DNA from: Agromyces mariniharenae | GTDB taxonomy: Bacteria > Actinomycetota > Actinomycetes > Actinomycetales > Microbacteriaceae | Assembly (NCBI RefSeq): GCF_008122505.1 | Contig: NZ_VSSB01000001.1 | Span: 2,588,891-2,652,890 of the forward strand | Length of the DNA stretch: 64,000 nucleotides | Direction: 5' to 3' | Shown here: positions 1-9,924 of the stretch, piece by piece | Numbering within the stretch: the stretch's first letter is position 1 | How the letters are laid out: each line of letters starts with the position of its first letter | Translations under genes and position numbers: made by a program | The notes under the pieces: generated by a model | Seen by the model: only the letters and a program-made list of their open reading frames with translations | Database searches by the model: none | What the model was told of the DNA's origin: nothing

Positions 1-1
1 G

Positions 2-130
2 GGCAAGACCTCCGGTGGTCGCCACCCGGTGAGCCCCTGGGGTCAGCCCGAGGGCCGCACGCGTCGCCCCAACAAGGAGAGCGACAAGCTCATCGTCCGT
101 CGTCGCACCGTCGGCAAGAAGCGCAAGTAG
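2..130 (+). CDS. rplB: 50S ribosomal protein L2, C-terminal end (partial)
   Basis: The window opens inside this gene; only the last 42 codons and a TAG stop are present. The visible peptide [14 protein letters not shown] continues into a basic tail ending [11 protein letters not shown], which matches the conserved L2 C-terminus. L2 binds 23S rRNA near the peptidyl-transferase centre. Its place just before rpsS is the standard S10-operon order. The start lies upstream of the window. Confidence 0.95.
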   Translation, partial: GKTSGGRHPVSPWGQPEGRTRRPNKESDKLIVRRRTVGKKRK

Positions 131-142
131 GAGTAAGAGAAG

Positions 143-424
143 ATGCCTCGCAGTCTCAAGAAGGGCCCCTTCGTCGACGAGCACCTGCTTCGCAAGGTCG
201 TCGTCCAGAACGAAGCCGGCAGCAAGAACGTCATCAAGACGTGGTCGCGCCGCTCGATGATCATCCCGGCCATGCTCGGCCACACGATCGCCGTGCACGA
301 CGGCCGCAAGCACATCCCGGTGTTCGTCACCGAGACCATGGTGGGCCACAAGCTCGGCGAGTTCGCGCCCACCCGCACCTTCCGTGGACACGTGAAGGAC
401 GACAAGAAGGGCCGCCGCCGCTGA
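143..424 (+). CDS. rpsS: 30S ribosomal protein S19
   Basis: S19 binds 16S rRNA in the head of the small subunit together with S13. The 93-residue length is normal for the family. It opens with the typical [16 protein letters not shown] and contains the S19 signature around [22 protein letters not shown] purine-rich ribosome binding site (gtaagagaag) precedes the ATG. The gene is 12 bases downstream of rplB and 25 before rplV, so it is co-transcribed in the S10 operon. Confidence 0.97.
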   Translation: MPRSLKKGPFVDEHLLRKVVVQNEAGSKNVIKTWSRRSMIIPAMLGHTIAVHDGRKHIPVFVTETMVGHKLGEFAPTRTFRGHVKDDKKGRRR

Positions 425-449
425 CCGCGGTGGCGTGAAGGAGGAAGAA

Positions 450-815
450 ATGGTGGAGTCGATCGCCCGCGTGCGACACATCCGCGTCACCCCCATGAAG
501 GCTCGCCGCGTCGTCGACCTGATCCGCGGCAAGCAGGCGCAGGAGGCCCTGGCCATCCTGAAGTTCGCACCCCAGGGTGCGAGCGAGCCCGTGTACAAGC
601 TCGTCGCCTCGGCCATCGCGAACGCTCGCGTCAAGGCCGATGCCACGAACACCTACCTGGACGAGCAGGACCTGTACATCACGCGCGCATTCGTCGACGA
701 GGGCACCACCCTCAAGCGATTCCAGCCGCGTGCGCAGGGCCGTGCCTTCCGCATCAACAAGCGCACGAGCCACATCACCGTCGTGCTCGGCACGCCCGAG
801 GAGGGTACGAAGTAA
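450..815 (+). CDS. rplV: 50S ribosomal protein L22
   Basis: L22 lines the peptide exit tunnel; its beta-hairpin loop is the part that reaches the tunnel. The start is set at ATG 450 because AAGGAGG lies about six bases upstream at 438-444. A GTG at 435 would read through that site and is less likely. The protein is then 121 residues and shows [19 protein letters not shown] near the start. The stop TAA shares its last A with the rpsC ATG (TAATG), implying translational coupling. Confidence 0.95.
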   Translation: MVESIARVRHIRVTPMKARRVVDLIRGKQAQEALAILKFAPQGASEPVYKLVASAIANARVKADATNTYLDEQDLYITRAFVDEGTTLKRFQPRAQGRAFRINKRTSHITVVLGTPEEGTK

Positions 816-1567
816 TGGGTCAGAAAGTCAACCCGTACGGCTTCCGTCTCGGCATCACCACCGACCACGTGTCGCGCTGGTTCTCCGACTCGACGAAGCC
901 CGGTCAGCGCTACGCCGACTACCTCGCCGAGGATGTCAAGATCCGTCGCCTGCTCCAGACGTCGCTCGACCGTGCGGGCGTCTCCCGCATCGAGATCGAG
1001 CGCACCCGCGACCGCGTCCGCGTGGACATCCACACGGCGCGTCCCGGCATCGTGATCGGCCGCCGCGGCGCCGAGGCCGAGCGCATCCGCGCCGACCTCG
1101 AGAAGCTGACCGGCAAGCAGATCCAGCTCAACATCCTCGAGGTGAAGAACCCCGAGGCCGACGCCCAGCTCGTCGCCCAGGGCATCGCCGAGCAGCTCTC
1201 CGCCCGCGTGGCGTTCCGCCGCGCGATGCGCAAGGGCCTGCAGGGCGCGCAGCGCGCCGGCGCCAAGGGCGTCCGGATCCAGGTGTCGGGCCGTCTCGGC
1301 GGCGCCGAGATGAGCCGCTCGGAGTTCTACCGCGAGGGCCGCGTGCCCCTGCACACGCTCCGCGCGAACATCGACTACGGCTTCTACGAGGCCAAGACCA
1401 CGTTCGGCCGCATCGGCGTGAAGGTCTGGATCTACAAGGGCGACATCACCAACAAGGAACTCGCGCGCGAGCAGGCGGCCCAGAAGCCGTCCCGCGAGCG
1501 CAGTGACCGTCCCCGCCGCGACCGCGCCCCCAAGGCCGAGCCGGTGGCAGCAGGAGTTGAGGCATAA
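815..1567 (+). CDS. rpsC: 30S ribosomal protein S3
   Basis: S3 sits at the mRNA entry site of the small subunit. The 250-residue product begins [14 protein letters not shown] as in the family. A KH RNA-binding domain follows at about residues 38-106 ([15 protein letters not shown]). The C-terminal S3 domain carries [23 protein letters not shown]. The last 30 or so residues form a basic, low-complexity tail ([14 protein letters not shown]). It overlaps rplV by one base and is followed three bases later by rplP. Confidence 0.97.
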   Translation: MGQKVNPYGFRLGITTDHVSRWFSDSTKPGQRYADYLAEDVKIRRLLQTSLDRAGVSRIEIERTRDRVRVDIHTARPGIVIGRRGAEAERIRADLEKLTGKQIQLNILEVKNPEADAQLVAQGIAEQLSARVAFRRAMRKGLQGAQRAGAKGVRIQVSGRLGGAEMSRSEFYREGRVPLHTLRANIDYGFYEAKTTFGRIGVKVWIYKGDITNKELAREQAAQKPSRERSDRPRRDRAPKAEPVAAGVEA

Positions 1568-1570
1568 ACC

Positions 1571-1990
1571 ATGTTGATTCCCCGTCGAGTCAAGTACCGC
1601 AAGCAGCACCACCCCGGCCGTTCGGGCCAGGCCACCGGCGGCACGAAGGTCACCTTCGGCGAGTTCGGCATCCAGGCCCTGAGCCCCGCCTACGTGACGA
1701 ACCGCCAGATCGAGTCCGCTCGTATCGCGATGACCCGTCACATCAAGCGTGGCGGCAAGGTGTGGATCAACATCTACCCCGACCGTCCGCTCACGAAGAA
1801 GCCGGCCGAGACCCGCATGGGTTCCGGTAAGGGTTCGCCCGAGTGGTGGGTCGCCAACGTCAAGCCGGGTCGCGTCCTCTTCGAGGTCTCGGGCGTCTCC
1901 GAGGAGCTCGCTCGCGAGGCCATGACCCGTGCCATCCACAAGCTGCCCCTCAAGGCACGCATCATCAAGCGCGAGGAGGGCGACGCATAA
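1571..1990 (+). CDS. rplP: 50S ribosomal protein L16
   Basis: L16 helps organise the tRNA A-site and peptidyl-transferase region of the large subunit. The product is 139 residues, which is normal. It starts [14 protein letters not shown] and contains [14 protein letters not shown], the conserved L16 block that includes the arginine region hydroxylated in some bacteria. The stop TAA overlaps the rpmC start by one base (TAATG). Confidence 0.97.
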   Translation: MLIPRRVKYRKQHHPGRSGQATGGTKVTFGEFGIQALSPAYVTNRQIESARIAMTRHIKRGGKVWINIYPDRPLTKKPAETRMGSGKGSPEWWVANVKPGRVLFEVSGVSEELAREAMTRAIHKLPLKARIIKREEGDA

Positions 1991-2313
1991 TGGCCGTCGG
2001 AACCAAGGGGCTCGAGACCGTCGAGCTCGACACCTTCGAAGACGAGCGACTCGTCGACGAGCTGAAGAAGGCCAAGGAAGAGCTGTTCAACCTGCGCTTC
2101 CAGTCGGCCACCGGCCAGCTCGAGAGCCACGGCCGCCTCCGTGCGGTCAAGCGCGACATCGCCCGCATCTACACGGTCATCCGTGAGCGCGAGCTCGGCA
2201 TCCGTGCCACGCCCGCCCCGGTCGAGGCTCCGGCCAAGGCCGAGAAGAAGACGAAGAAGGCCAAGGCCGAGGCTGACGCCCCGGCCGAGGCCGCAGAGAC
2301 GAAGGAGGCCTGA
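1990..2313 (+). CDS. rpmC: 50S ribosomal protein L29 with acidic/basic tail
   Basis: L29 sits near the peptide exit and helps dock trigger factor and SRP. The start is ATG 1990, coupled to the rplP stop; an upstream in-frame ATG at 1843 lies inside rplP and is rejected. The family core ([37 protein letters not shown]) ends near residue 70. The 107-residue product is far longer than the usual 60-80 because of a low-complexity Ala/Lys/Glu tail. Confidence 0.95.
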   Translation: MAVGTKGLETVELDTFEDERLVDELKKAKEELFNLRFQSATGQLESHGRLRAVKRDIARIYTVIRERELGIRATPAPVEAPAKAEKKTKKAKAEADAPAEAAETKEA

Positions 2314-2315
2314 TC

Positions 2316-2618
2316 ATGGCTGAGACCAAGAAGGCTGATGCAGCCGAGGTCGCCGAGACGGCCTCGCACCGCCCGTACCGCAAGGTGCGTCGCGGCTACG
2401 TCGTCAGCGACAAGATGGACAAGACCATCGTCGTCGAGGTCGAGGACCGCGTGAAGCACCCGCTCTACGGCAAGGTCCTGCGCCGCTCGTCGAAGGTCAA
2501 GGCGCACGACGAGCAGAACACCGCCGGCATCGGCGACCTCGTCGTGATCAGCGAGACCCGCCCCCTCAGTGCCACCAAGCACTGGCGCCTGGTCGAGATC
2601 GTCGAGAAGGCCAAGTAA
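2316..2618 (+). CDS. rpsQ: 30S ribosomal protein S17
   Basis: S17 is a primary 16S rRNA binding protein with an OB fold. At 100 residues it is slightly longer than usual because of about 23 N-terminal residues rich in Ala, Glu and Lys. The conserved part begins near [19 protein letters not shown] and ends with the [16 protein letters not shown] block. The ATG follows the rpmC stop after two bases, so it is part of the same transcript. Confidence 0.96.
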   Translation: MAETKKADAAEVAETASHRPYRKVRRGYVVSDKMDKTIVVEVEDRVKHPLYGKVLRRSSKVKAHDEQNTAGIGDLVVISETRPLSATKHWRLVEIVEKAK

Positions 2619-2650
2619 GCCCCCGGCTTGCTTGAGAGAAGGAATCCAAG

Positions 2651-3019
2651 ATGCTTCAGCAGGAATCGCGCCTGAAGGTCGCCGACAACACCGGCGCCAA
2701 GGAGCTGCTCACGATCCGTGTCCTCGGTGGTTCGAAGCGCCGGTACGCCGGCCTCGGCGACGTCATCGTCGCGACCGTCAAGGACGCCATCCCCGGCGGC
2801 AACGTCAAGAAGGGCGACGTGGTCAAGGCCGTCGTCGTCCGCACCGTGAAGGAGACCCGTCGTCCCGACGGCTCCTACATCAAGTTCGATGAGAACGCCG
2901 CGGTGATCCTCAAGAACGACGGTGACCCCCGTGGCACCCGTATCTTCGGACCGGTCGGCCGCGAGCTCCGCGACCGCAAGTTCATGAAGATCATCTCGCT
3001 GGCACCGGAGGTTATCTGA
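2651..3019 (+). CDS. rplN: 50S ribosomal protein L14
   Basis: L14 contacts the small subunit at an intersubunit bridge and is also the known docking site of RsfS. The protein is 122 residues, the exact family length. It starts [18 protein letters not shown] and carries the L14 signature near [27 protein letters not shown] lies just before the ATG as ribosome binding site. A 32-base spacer separates it from rpsQ, the largest gap so far in this operon. Confidence 0.97.
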   Translation: MLQQESRLKVADNTGAKELLTIRVLGGSKRRYAGLGDVIVATVKDAIPGGNVKKGDVVKAVVVRTVKETRRPDGSYIKFDENAAVILKNDGDPRGTRIFGPVGRELRDRKFMKIISLAPEVI

Positions 3020-3022
3020 GTC

Positions 3023-3382
3023 ATGGCCAACATCAAGAAGGGTGACCTCGTGCAGGTCATCTCGGGCCGCAGCCAGGCCCGCGGCGGAGACCGCGGCAAG
3101 CAGGGCAAGGTCATCGAGGTGCTCGTCGCCGAGAACCGCGTCGTGGTCGAGGGCGTGAACTTCGTCACGAAGCACGTCCGCGTCGGCCAGACCCAGCGCG
3201 GCACGAAGACCGGCGGCATCGAGACCCACGAAGCCCCCATCCACGTCTCGAACGTCGCGCTCGTCGACCCCGAGTCGAAGAAGCCGACCCGCGTCGGCTT
3301 CCGCACCGAGACCGTCACCAAGGACGGCGTCACCAAGACGGTCCGCGTCCGCTACGCGAAGAAGTCAGGTAAGGACCTGTAA
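3023..3382 (+). CDS. rplX: 50S ribosomal protein L24
   Basis: L24 is an assembly initiator of the large subunit with a KOW fold. The 119-residue product begins [18 protein letters not shown]. The KOW segment [25 protein letters not shown] spans about residues 24-48, here described by its ends. Spacing is three bases from rplN and two bases to rplE, so translation is probably coupled throughout. Confidence 0.97.
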   Translation: MANIKKGDLVQVISGRSQARGGDRGKQGKVIEVLVAENRVVVEGVNFVTKHVRVGQTQRGTKTGGIETHEAPIHVSNVALVDPESKKPTRVGFRTETVTKDGVTKTVRVRYAKKSGKDL

Positions 3383-3384
3383 CG

Positions 3385-3978
3385 ATGACTGACACCGCGA
3401 CTGCCGCGCCGGCTGGCAAGATCCAGCCGCGCCTCAAGCAGAAGTACAAGAGCGACATCACGAAGGCGCTCACCGAGGCCAACGGGTACACCAACCCGCA
3501 CCAGGTCCCGGGCCTCGTGAAGATCGTCGTGAACATGGGCGTGGGCGAGGCCGCCCGCGATGGCAAGGTCATCGACGGCGCCATCGCCGACCTCACCCGC
3601 ATCACCGGCCAGAAGCCGCAGGTCACCAAGGCCCGCAAGTCCATCGCGCAGTTCAAGCTGCGCGAGGGCCAGCCGATCGGCGCGCACGTCACGCTGCGCG
3701 GCGACCGCATGTGGGAGTTCCTCGACCGCCTGCTCTCGCTGGCGCTGCCCCGCATCCGCGACTTCCGCGGCCTGTCGGACCGCCAGTTCGACGGCACGGG
3801 CAACTACACCTTCGGCCTCGTGGAGCAGTCCGTGTTCCACGAGATCGACCAGGACAAGATCGACCGCGTCCGCGGCATGGACATCACCGTGGTGACCACC
3901 GCCAAGACCGACGACGAGGGTCGCGCGCTGCTCAAGGCGCTCGGCTTCCCGTTCCGGGCGACCACGCCCGAGAGCTGA
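3385..3978 (+). CDS. rplE: 50S ribosomal protein L5
   Basis: L5 binds 5S rRNA and the P-site tRNA in the central protuberance. The 197 residues are slightly above the usual 180-190 because of a short N-terminal extension ([14 protein letters not shown]). The family blocks [16 protein letters not shown] and [20 protein letters not shown] are clear. The next gene in most bacteria would be rpsN (S14). Here a 128-base spacer with a hairpin follows instead. Confidence 0.97.
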   Translation: MTDTATAAPAGKIQPRLKQKYKSDITKALTEANGYTNPHQVPGLVKIVVNMGVGEAARDGKVIDGAIADLTRITGQKPQVTKARKSIAQFKLREGQPIGAHVTLRGDRMWEFLDRLLSLALPRIRDFRGLSDRQFDGTGNYTFGLVEQSVFHEIDQDKIDRVRGMDITVVTTAKTDDEGRALLKALGFPFRATTPES

Positions 3979-3983
3979 ACTCC

Positions 3984-4014
3984 GGATGCCGCGGGCGACG
4001 CGTCCGCGGCATCC
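3984..4014. repeat. Hairpin in the slot normally occupied by rpsN
   Basis: GGATGCCGCGG (3984-3994) and CCGCGGCATCC (4004-4014) form a perfect 11-bp stem; GCG and CGT inside can add three more pairs. It carries the chromosome's recurrent GGATGCCGCG word. No T-run follows, so it is more likely a processing or attenuation element than a full terminator. A third copy of the core (GGCATCC) lies at about 4025. Confidence 0.6.
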
Positions 4015-4106
4015 ACCCGGTGACGGCATCCGCCGGCACCTCCCACCACAGGTCATCACTCGTGTAACGGGTGCTGAAACCTGGTGAACGTAAGGAAACA
4101 TCCGTC

Positions 4107-4505
4107 ATGACGATGACCGACCCGGTCGCTGACATGCTGACCCGCCTTCGCAACGCGAACTCGGCGCACCACGACTCCGTGTCGATGCCGAACTCGAAGC
4201 TCAAGGCGCACATCGCCGAGATCCTCGCCAACGAGGGCTACATCGCCGGCTTCGAGGTCACCGACGCTCGCGTGGGCAAGACGCTCACGCTGCAGCTGAA
4301 GTTCGGCCCGAACCGCGAGCGCTCCATCGCCGGCATCAAGCGGGTCTCGAAGCCCGGCCTCCGCGTGTACGCGAAGTCCACCGAGCTCCCCAAGGTGCTC
4401 GGCGGCCTCGGCGTCGCGATCCTGTCCACTTCCAGCGGTCTGCTCACCGACCGCCAGGCCGAGAAGAAGGGCGTGGGTGGGGAAGTCCTCGCCTACGTGT
4501 GGTAG
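4107..4505 (+). CDS. rpsH: 30S ribosomal protein S8
   Basis: S8 is a primary binder of helix 21 of 16S rRNA and is the classical translational repressor of spc operons in E. coli. The start is ATG 4107 ([18 protein letters not shown]), preceded by GTAAGGA at 4090-4096. The reading frame is open further upstream, but those residues are not family sequence. The product has 132 residues, the usual size. The C-terminus shows [16 protein letters not shown] and ends in the conserved GGEVLAYVW. Confidence 0.96.
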   Translation: MTMTDPVADMLTRLRNANSAHHDSVSMPNSKLKAHIAEILANEGYIAGFEVTDARVGKTLTLQLKFGPNRERSIAGIKRVSKPGLRVYAKSTELPKVLGGLGVAILSTSSGLLTDRQAEKKGVGGEVLAYVW

Positions 4506-4509
4506 TTCC

Positions 4510-5046
4510 ATGTCACGAATCGGACGACTTCCCATCGACATCCCCAGCGGTGTCGACGTCACGGTCGACGGCAGCGCCGTCACCGTCAAGGGCCCCAAGG
4601 GCGAGCTCTCGCTGACCGTCCCCTCGCCGATCGAGGTCAAGATCGAGGACAACCAGGTCCTCGTCACCCGCCCCGACGACGAGCGCGACTCGCGTTCGCG
4701 CCACGGCCTCACCCGCACGCTCATCGCCAACGACATCTTCGGTGTGACCCAGGGCTACTCCAAGGGCCTCGAGATCGTCGGCACCGGCTACCGCGTCGCG
4801 CAGAAGGGCAGCGCGGTCGAGTTCGCGCTCGGCTTCTCGCACCCGGTGACCGTCGAGCCCCCGGCCGGCATCACGCTGACCGTCGAGGGCAACAACAAGA
4901 TCACGGTGTCGGGCATCTCGAAGCAGGCCGTCGGTGAGACCGCCGCCAACATCCGCAAGATCAAGAAGCCCGAGCCGTACAAGGGCAAGGGCATCCGCTA
5001 CGCCGGCGAGGTCGTGCGTCGCAAGGCCGGAAAGTCAGGTAAGTAA
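4510..5046 (+). CDS. rplF: 50S ribosomal protein L6
   Basis: L6 sits near the GTPase-associated centre and is made of two related domains. The start ATG 4510 lies four bases after the rpsH stop and gives [17 protein letters not shown], the standard N-terminus. The open frame begins earlier inside rpsH but those residues do not belong to L6. The product has 178 residues, and the C-terminal signature is near [16 protein letters not shown]. Confidence 0.97.
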   Translation: MSRIGRLPIDIPSGVDVTVDGSAVTVKGPKGELSLTVPSPIEVKIEDNQVLVTRPDDERDSRSRHGLTRTLIANDIFGVTQGYSKGLEIVGTGYRVAQKGSAVEFALGFSHPVTVEPPAGITLTVEGNNKITVSGISKQAVGETAANIRKIKKPEPYKGKGIRYAGEVVRRKAGKSGK

Positions 5047-5048
5047 TC

Positions 5049-5408
5049 ATGGCTGTGAAGAGCAAGACGGCCGCGCGCTCGCGCCGCCACACCCGCCTTC
5101 GCAAGAAGATCGTCGGCACGGAGCTGCGTCCGCGCCTCGTCGTCACGCGTTCGGCCCGCCACGTCTTCGTGCAGGTCGTCGACGACAGCAAGGGCCGCAC
5201 CGTGGCCTCGGCCTCGACCATGGAGGCGGACCTCCGCGCGTTCGAGGGCGACAAGACCGCCAAGGCCAAGAAGGTCGGCGAGCTCGTGGCCGAGCGTGCG
5301 AAGCAGGCCGGCATCGAGTCGGTCGTCTTCGACCGCGGCGGCAACAAGTACGCCGGTCGCGTCGCCGCCATCGCCGATGGTGCGCGAGAGGCGGGGCTGA
5401 GCCTGTGA
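5049..5408 (+). CDS. rplR: 50S ribosomal protein L18
   Basis: L18 binds 5S rRNA with L5. The 119-residue product starts [20 protein letters not shown] and shows the family blocks [20 protein letters not shown] and [24 protein letters not shown]. It follows rplF after two bases. Its stop overlaps the preferred rpsE GTG start (GTGA), consistent with coupled translation. Confidence 0.97.
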   Translation: MAVKSKTAARSRRHTRLRKKIVGTELRPRLVVTRSARHVFVQVVDDSKGRTVASASTMEADLRAFEGDKTAKAKKVGELVAERAKQAGIESVVFDRGGNKYAGRVAAIADGAREAGLSL

Positions 5409-6100
5409 CCGACAACAAGAAGGAGAACGAGGTGGCTGCAGAGGCACCCGTGGAGACCGCCGCTTCGAGCGAGGCTCCCCAGAACGAGCCGCGCGAGGCC
5501 CGTCGCGGCAGCCGCGACCGTGGCCCGAGCCGCGACCGCGGTGGCCGTGACGCCGAGAAGAGCCAGTTCCTCGAGCGCGTCGTGACCATCAACCGCGTGT
5601 CCAAGGTCGTCAAGGGCGGCCGTCGCTTCAGCTTCACGGCGCTCGTCGTCGTGGGTGACGGCAACGGCATGGTCGGCGTCGGCTACGGCAAGGCGCGCGA
5701 GGTCCCGACCGCGATCTCGAAGGGCGTCGAGGAGGCGAAGAAGAACTTCTTCCGCGTCCCGCGCGTCGGCGCGACCATCCCGCACCCCGTGCAGGGTGAG
5801 GCCGCTGCGGGCGTCGTCCTGCTGCGTCCGGCGTCCCCCGGTACCGGCGTCATCGCCGGCGGCCCGGTGCGCGCCGTGCTCGAGTGCGCCGGCATCCACG
5901 ACGTCCTGAGCAAGTCGCTCGGCTCGTCGAACACCATCAACATCGTGCACGCCACGGTCGAGGCCCTGTCGCAGCTCGAGGAGCCGCGTGCGGTCGCCGC
6001 CCGTCGTGGTCTCGACTACGACGAGGTCGCCCCGGCCCGTCTGCTGCGTGCCGAGGCCCAGGCGGCCGAGGCCGCCGCAGCAGCGAAGGCAGGTGCCTGA
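5405..6100 (+). CDS. rpsE: 30S ribosomal protein S5
   Basis: S5 acts in decoding fidelity at the back of the small subunit. The preferred start is GTG 5405, overlapping the rplR stop (231 residues). An in-frame GTG at 5432 has a better ribosome binding site (AAGGAG at 5420-5425) and is a real alternative. The first 50 or so residues are a poorly conserved acidic and Arg/Asp-rich extension. The S5 domain begins near [20 protein letters not shown] and the C-terminal domain near [16 protein letters not shown]. Confidence 0.93.
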   Translation: MTDNKKENEVAAEAPVETAASSEAPQNEPREARRGSRDRGPSRDRGGRDAEKSQFLERVVTINRVSKVVKGGRRFSFTALVVVGDGNGMVGVGYGKAREVPTAISKGVEEAKKNFFRVPRVGATIPHPVQGEAAAGVVLLRPASPGTGVIAGGPVRAVLECAGIHDVLSKSLGSSNTINIVHATVEALSQLEEPRAVAARRGLDYDEVAPARLLRAEAQAAEAAAAAKAGA

Positions 6101-6285
6101 TGGCCAAGCAGCTGAAGGTGACCCAGATCAAGTCCAAGGTGAGCGAGAAGCAGAACCAGCGCGACACGCTGCGCAGCCTCGGGCTCAAGCGCATCGGCGA
6201 CTCGGTCGTCCGTGACGACACCCCGCAGAACCGCGGCTACGTCAAGACCGTCGCCCACCTCGTGAAGGTTGAGGAGATCGACTAA
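6100..6285 (+). CDS. rpmD: 50S ribosomal protein L30
   Basis: L30 is a small large-subunit protein, absent from some phyla but usual in actinobacteria. The 61-residue product reads [20 protein letters not shown] and continues with [20 protein letters not shown], the family core. The ATG overlaps the rpsE stop by one base (TGATG) and its own stop overlaps the rplO start (TAATG), so all three are translationally linked. Confidence 0.96.
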   Translation: MAKQLKVTQIKSKVSEKQNQRDTLRSLGLKRIGDSVVRDDTPQNRGYVKTVAHLVKVEEID

Positions 6286-6959
6286 TGGCTGAAGAGAAGA
6301 ACGAGGCCGTGGCCGAGGAGACCCCGAAGAAGGCTCCGGCGCGCAAGGCCGCTGCGAAGCCGGCCGCCGAGAAGGCCGCCGCGAAGCCGGCTGCCGAGAA
6401 GGCCCCGGCGAAGAAGGCTCCCGCCAAGGCCGCCGCTGCCAAGGCCGACGACGCGAAGGCCGACAAGGCCCCCGCGAAGAAGGCCCCGGCGAAGAAGGCC
6501 GAGCAGGATGTCGCCAAGCGCGAGCCCGTCCTGAAGGTGCACCACCTGCGCCCCGCGCCCGGTGCCAAGAAGGACAAGACCCGCGTCGGACGCGGTGAGG
6601 GTTCGAAGGGCAAGACCGCCGGTCGCGGCACCAAGGGTTCGAAGGCCCGCAACAACATCCGCCCCGGCTTCGAGGGTGGCCAGCTTCCGTACCACATGCG
6701 TGCGCCGAAGCTCCGCGGCTTCAAGAACCCGTTCCGCGTCGAGTACCAGGTGGTCAACCTGGACAAGCTCGCCGAGCTCTACCCGAAGGGCGGCGACGTC
6801 ACCGTCGCCGACCTCGTCGACAAGGGTGCCGTCCGCAAGAACGAGCGCGTCAAGGTGCTCGGCAACGGCGACATCCAGGTGAAGCTCAACGTCGAGGTCG
6901 ACAAGGTCTCCGGCTCCGCCGAGCAGAAGATCGTCGCCGCAGGCGGCTCGGTCAAGTAG
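6285..6959 (+). CDS. rplO: 50S ribosomal protein L15 with long Ala/Lys-rich N-terminal extension
   Basis: L15 is a late-assembling 23S rRNA binder. The canonical protein is about 150 residues and normally begins near the [20 protein letters not shown] segment seen here. This product has 224 residues because about 78 precede that point. They consist of repeats such as AAKPAAEKA and [10 protein letters not shown], resembling histone-H1-like tails. The start is fixed by the overlap with rpmD. The core [21 protein letters not shown] and the C-terminus are normal. Confidence 0.94.
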   Translation: MAEEKNEAVAEETPKKAPARKAAAKPAAEKAAAKPAAEKAPAKKAPAKAAAAKADDAKADKAPAKKAPAKKAEQDVAKREPVLKVHHLRPAPGAKKDKTRVGRGEGSKGKTAGRGTKGSKARNNIRPGFEGGQLPYHMRAPKLRGFKNPFRVEYQVVNLDKLAELYPKGGDVTVADLVDKGAVRKNERVKVLGNGDIQVKLNVEVDKVSGSAEQKIVAAGGSVK

Positions 6960-6980
6960 GCCGCAGCATCACCGATTGTT

Positions 6981-7030
6981 CGAGCCTGTCGGGACCTCGC
7001 GTATGATTCACGGGGGTCTCGACAGGCTCG
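6981..7030. repeat. Inverted repeat before secY
   Basis: CGAGCCTGTCGGGACC (6981-6996) faces GGTCTCGACAGGCTCG (7015-7030); the two 16-base arms match with one G-T wobble. The 18-base loop contains TATGAT at 7002-7007, a good -10-like hexamer, but no convincing -35 sits 16-18 bases before it. The arm word CGACAGGCTCG looks like a dispersed intergenic repeat. It may end the ribosomal transcript or set off a separate secY promoter. Confidence 0.5.
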
Positions 7031-7095
7031 AGCCGCATACGGACTGAGTCCGCACGCGCAGCAACCCGCTCCACGACGGAGCTACAGGAGGACGA

Positions 7096-8411
<1,316 letters not shown>

Positions 8412-8415
<4 letters not shown>

Positions 8416-9044
8416 CGGCTTCCGCGAACAGCTCCGCCCGCTTCCTGATCGTGGGGCCGCAGGGCTCCGGCAAGGGGACGCAGGGCGTGCTCGTCGCGGA
8501 GGCCTTCGGGGTCCCGTCCATCTCGACCGGTGACGTGTTCCGCGAGAACATCTCGGGCGGCACCGAGCTCGGCAAGCGGGTGCAGTCGATCGTCGAGGCG
8601 GGCGACCTCGTCCCCGACGAGCTCACCTGCGAGCTGGTGCGCGACCGGCTCTCGCAGTCGGATGCCGCGGGCGGCTTCCTGCTCGACGGGTTCCCGCGCA
8701 ACCGCGGCCAGGTCGACGACCTCGCCGACTTCCTCGCCTCCCGCGGCGAGGCCCTCGACGCGGTCATCGAGCTCAGCGTGCCGCGCGACGAGAGCATCGC
8801 CCGCCTGCGGGGGCGTGCCATCGAGCAGGGCCGCACCGACGACACCGAGGAGGTCATCGCCAACCGCCTCGCGATCTACGAGCGGGAGACGGCGCCGATC
8901 CTCGACGTCTACCGCGGGCAGGGCCTCGTCGTCGACATCGACGGCGTGGGCACGCTCGACGAGGTCACCGCGCGCATCTTCGCGGCGCTCGCCGCCCGCG
9001 GGCTCTCGGCGAGCCACGACGGCGGCAACGGCGCGGCGGCCTGA
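8412..9044 (+). CDS. adk: Adenylate kinase
   Basis: The enzyme converts ATP + AMP to 2 ADP in the cytoplasm. The ATG overlaps the secY stop (ATGA), and the product is 210 residues. The P-loop GPQGSGKGT sits near residues 15-23, the AMP site near STGDVFRENI, and the signature LLDGFPRNRGQVDDL near residue 93. It has the short LID (RGRAIEQGRTDD) without the zinc-binding insertion, as is usual in actinobacteria. The secY-adk-map order is conserved. Confidence 0.96.
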
Positions 9045-9052
9045 CCCGCCGC

Positions 9053-9886
9053 GTGTTCAAGCGCTCGATCTACAAGTCGCCCGCCGAGCTGCACGCGATG
9101 CTGCCGGCCGGAGCGGCCACCGCGGCGGCGCTCGCGGAGGCTCGACGCCTCGTGGCGCCCGGCGCGACGCCGCTCGAGCTCGACGCGGCCGCGGAGCGTG
9201 TGATCCGCGGACTCGGCGGCCGGCCGAACTTCCAGCTCGTGCCGGGCTACCGGCATACGCTCTGCGTGTCCGTCGACGACGACGTCGTGCACGGCATCCC
9301 GGGTGACCGCCCGTTCCGCCCCGGCGACATCGTGTCGGTCGACGGCGGCGCCGAGCTCGGCGGCTGGAACGGCGACGCGGCCTTCACGGTCGTGCTCCCC
9401 GATCCCGACCGCCCCGACGTCGTGCTCGCGCGGCAGGCGCTCTCGGACGTCACCGAGTCCGCGCTCTGGCGCGGCATCGCGGAGCTCGCGACCGCGCGCC
9501 ACCTCAACGAGGTCGGCGCCGCGATCGAGGAGCACGTCGAGGCGGCGGGCGGGTACGGCATCCTCACCGACTACGTCGGCCACGGCATCGGGCGCACGAT
9601 GCACGAGGAGCCGCCCGTGTTCAACTACCGGGTCAGGCAGAAAGGGCCAGCGGTCCGACCCGGCCTCGTGGTCGCGATCGAGCCGATGATCGTGGCGGGG
9701 TCGATCGACACCTTCGTGCGCGACGACGAGTGGACGGTCACGACCGCCGACGGCGCCGATGCCGCGCACTGGGAGCACTCCATCGCCGTGCACGACGACG
9801 GCATCTGGGTGCTGACCGCCGACGACGGCGGTGCGGCCGGCCTCGCGCCGTTCGGCGTCACGCCGGTGCCGATCGCCGTGCGCTGA
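9053..9886 (+). CDS. map: Type I methionine aminopeptidase
   Basis: This metalloenzyme removes N-terminal Met from new proteins. The start is GTG 9053 (MFKRSIYKSPAELHAML), eight bases after adk, and the product has 277 residues. Metal ligands are visible as Asp in VSVDGGAEL and WNGDAAF, His in YVGHGIGRTMHEEPPV, and Glu in VAIEPM and HWEHSIAV. In relatives infA normally follows directly; here the mannitol PTS block intervenes. It converges with the regulator gene after only 38 bases. Confidence 0.96.
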   Translation: MFKRSIYKSPAELHAMLPAGAATAAALAEARRLVAPGATPLELDAAAERVIRGLGGRPNFQLVPGYRHTLCVSVDDDVVHGIPGDRPFRPGDIVSVDGGAELGGWNGDAAFTVVLPDPDRPDVVLARQALSDVTESALWRGIAELATARHLNEVGAAIEEHVEAAGGYGILTDYVGHGIGRTMHEEPPVFNYRVRQKGPAVRPGLVVAIEPMIVAGSIDTFVRDDEWTVTTADGADAAHWEHSIAVHDDGIWVLTADDGGAAGLAPFGVTPVPIAVR

Positions 9887-9924
9887 CGACCGACGCGAGC
9901 GCGAGGCGAGCGCGACGCGACCGG

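Noticed and set aside
435-449. GTG 435 as the rplV start
   Set aside because: It would place the ribosome binding site AAGGAGG inside the gene; ATG 450 is properly spaced from it.
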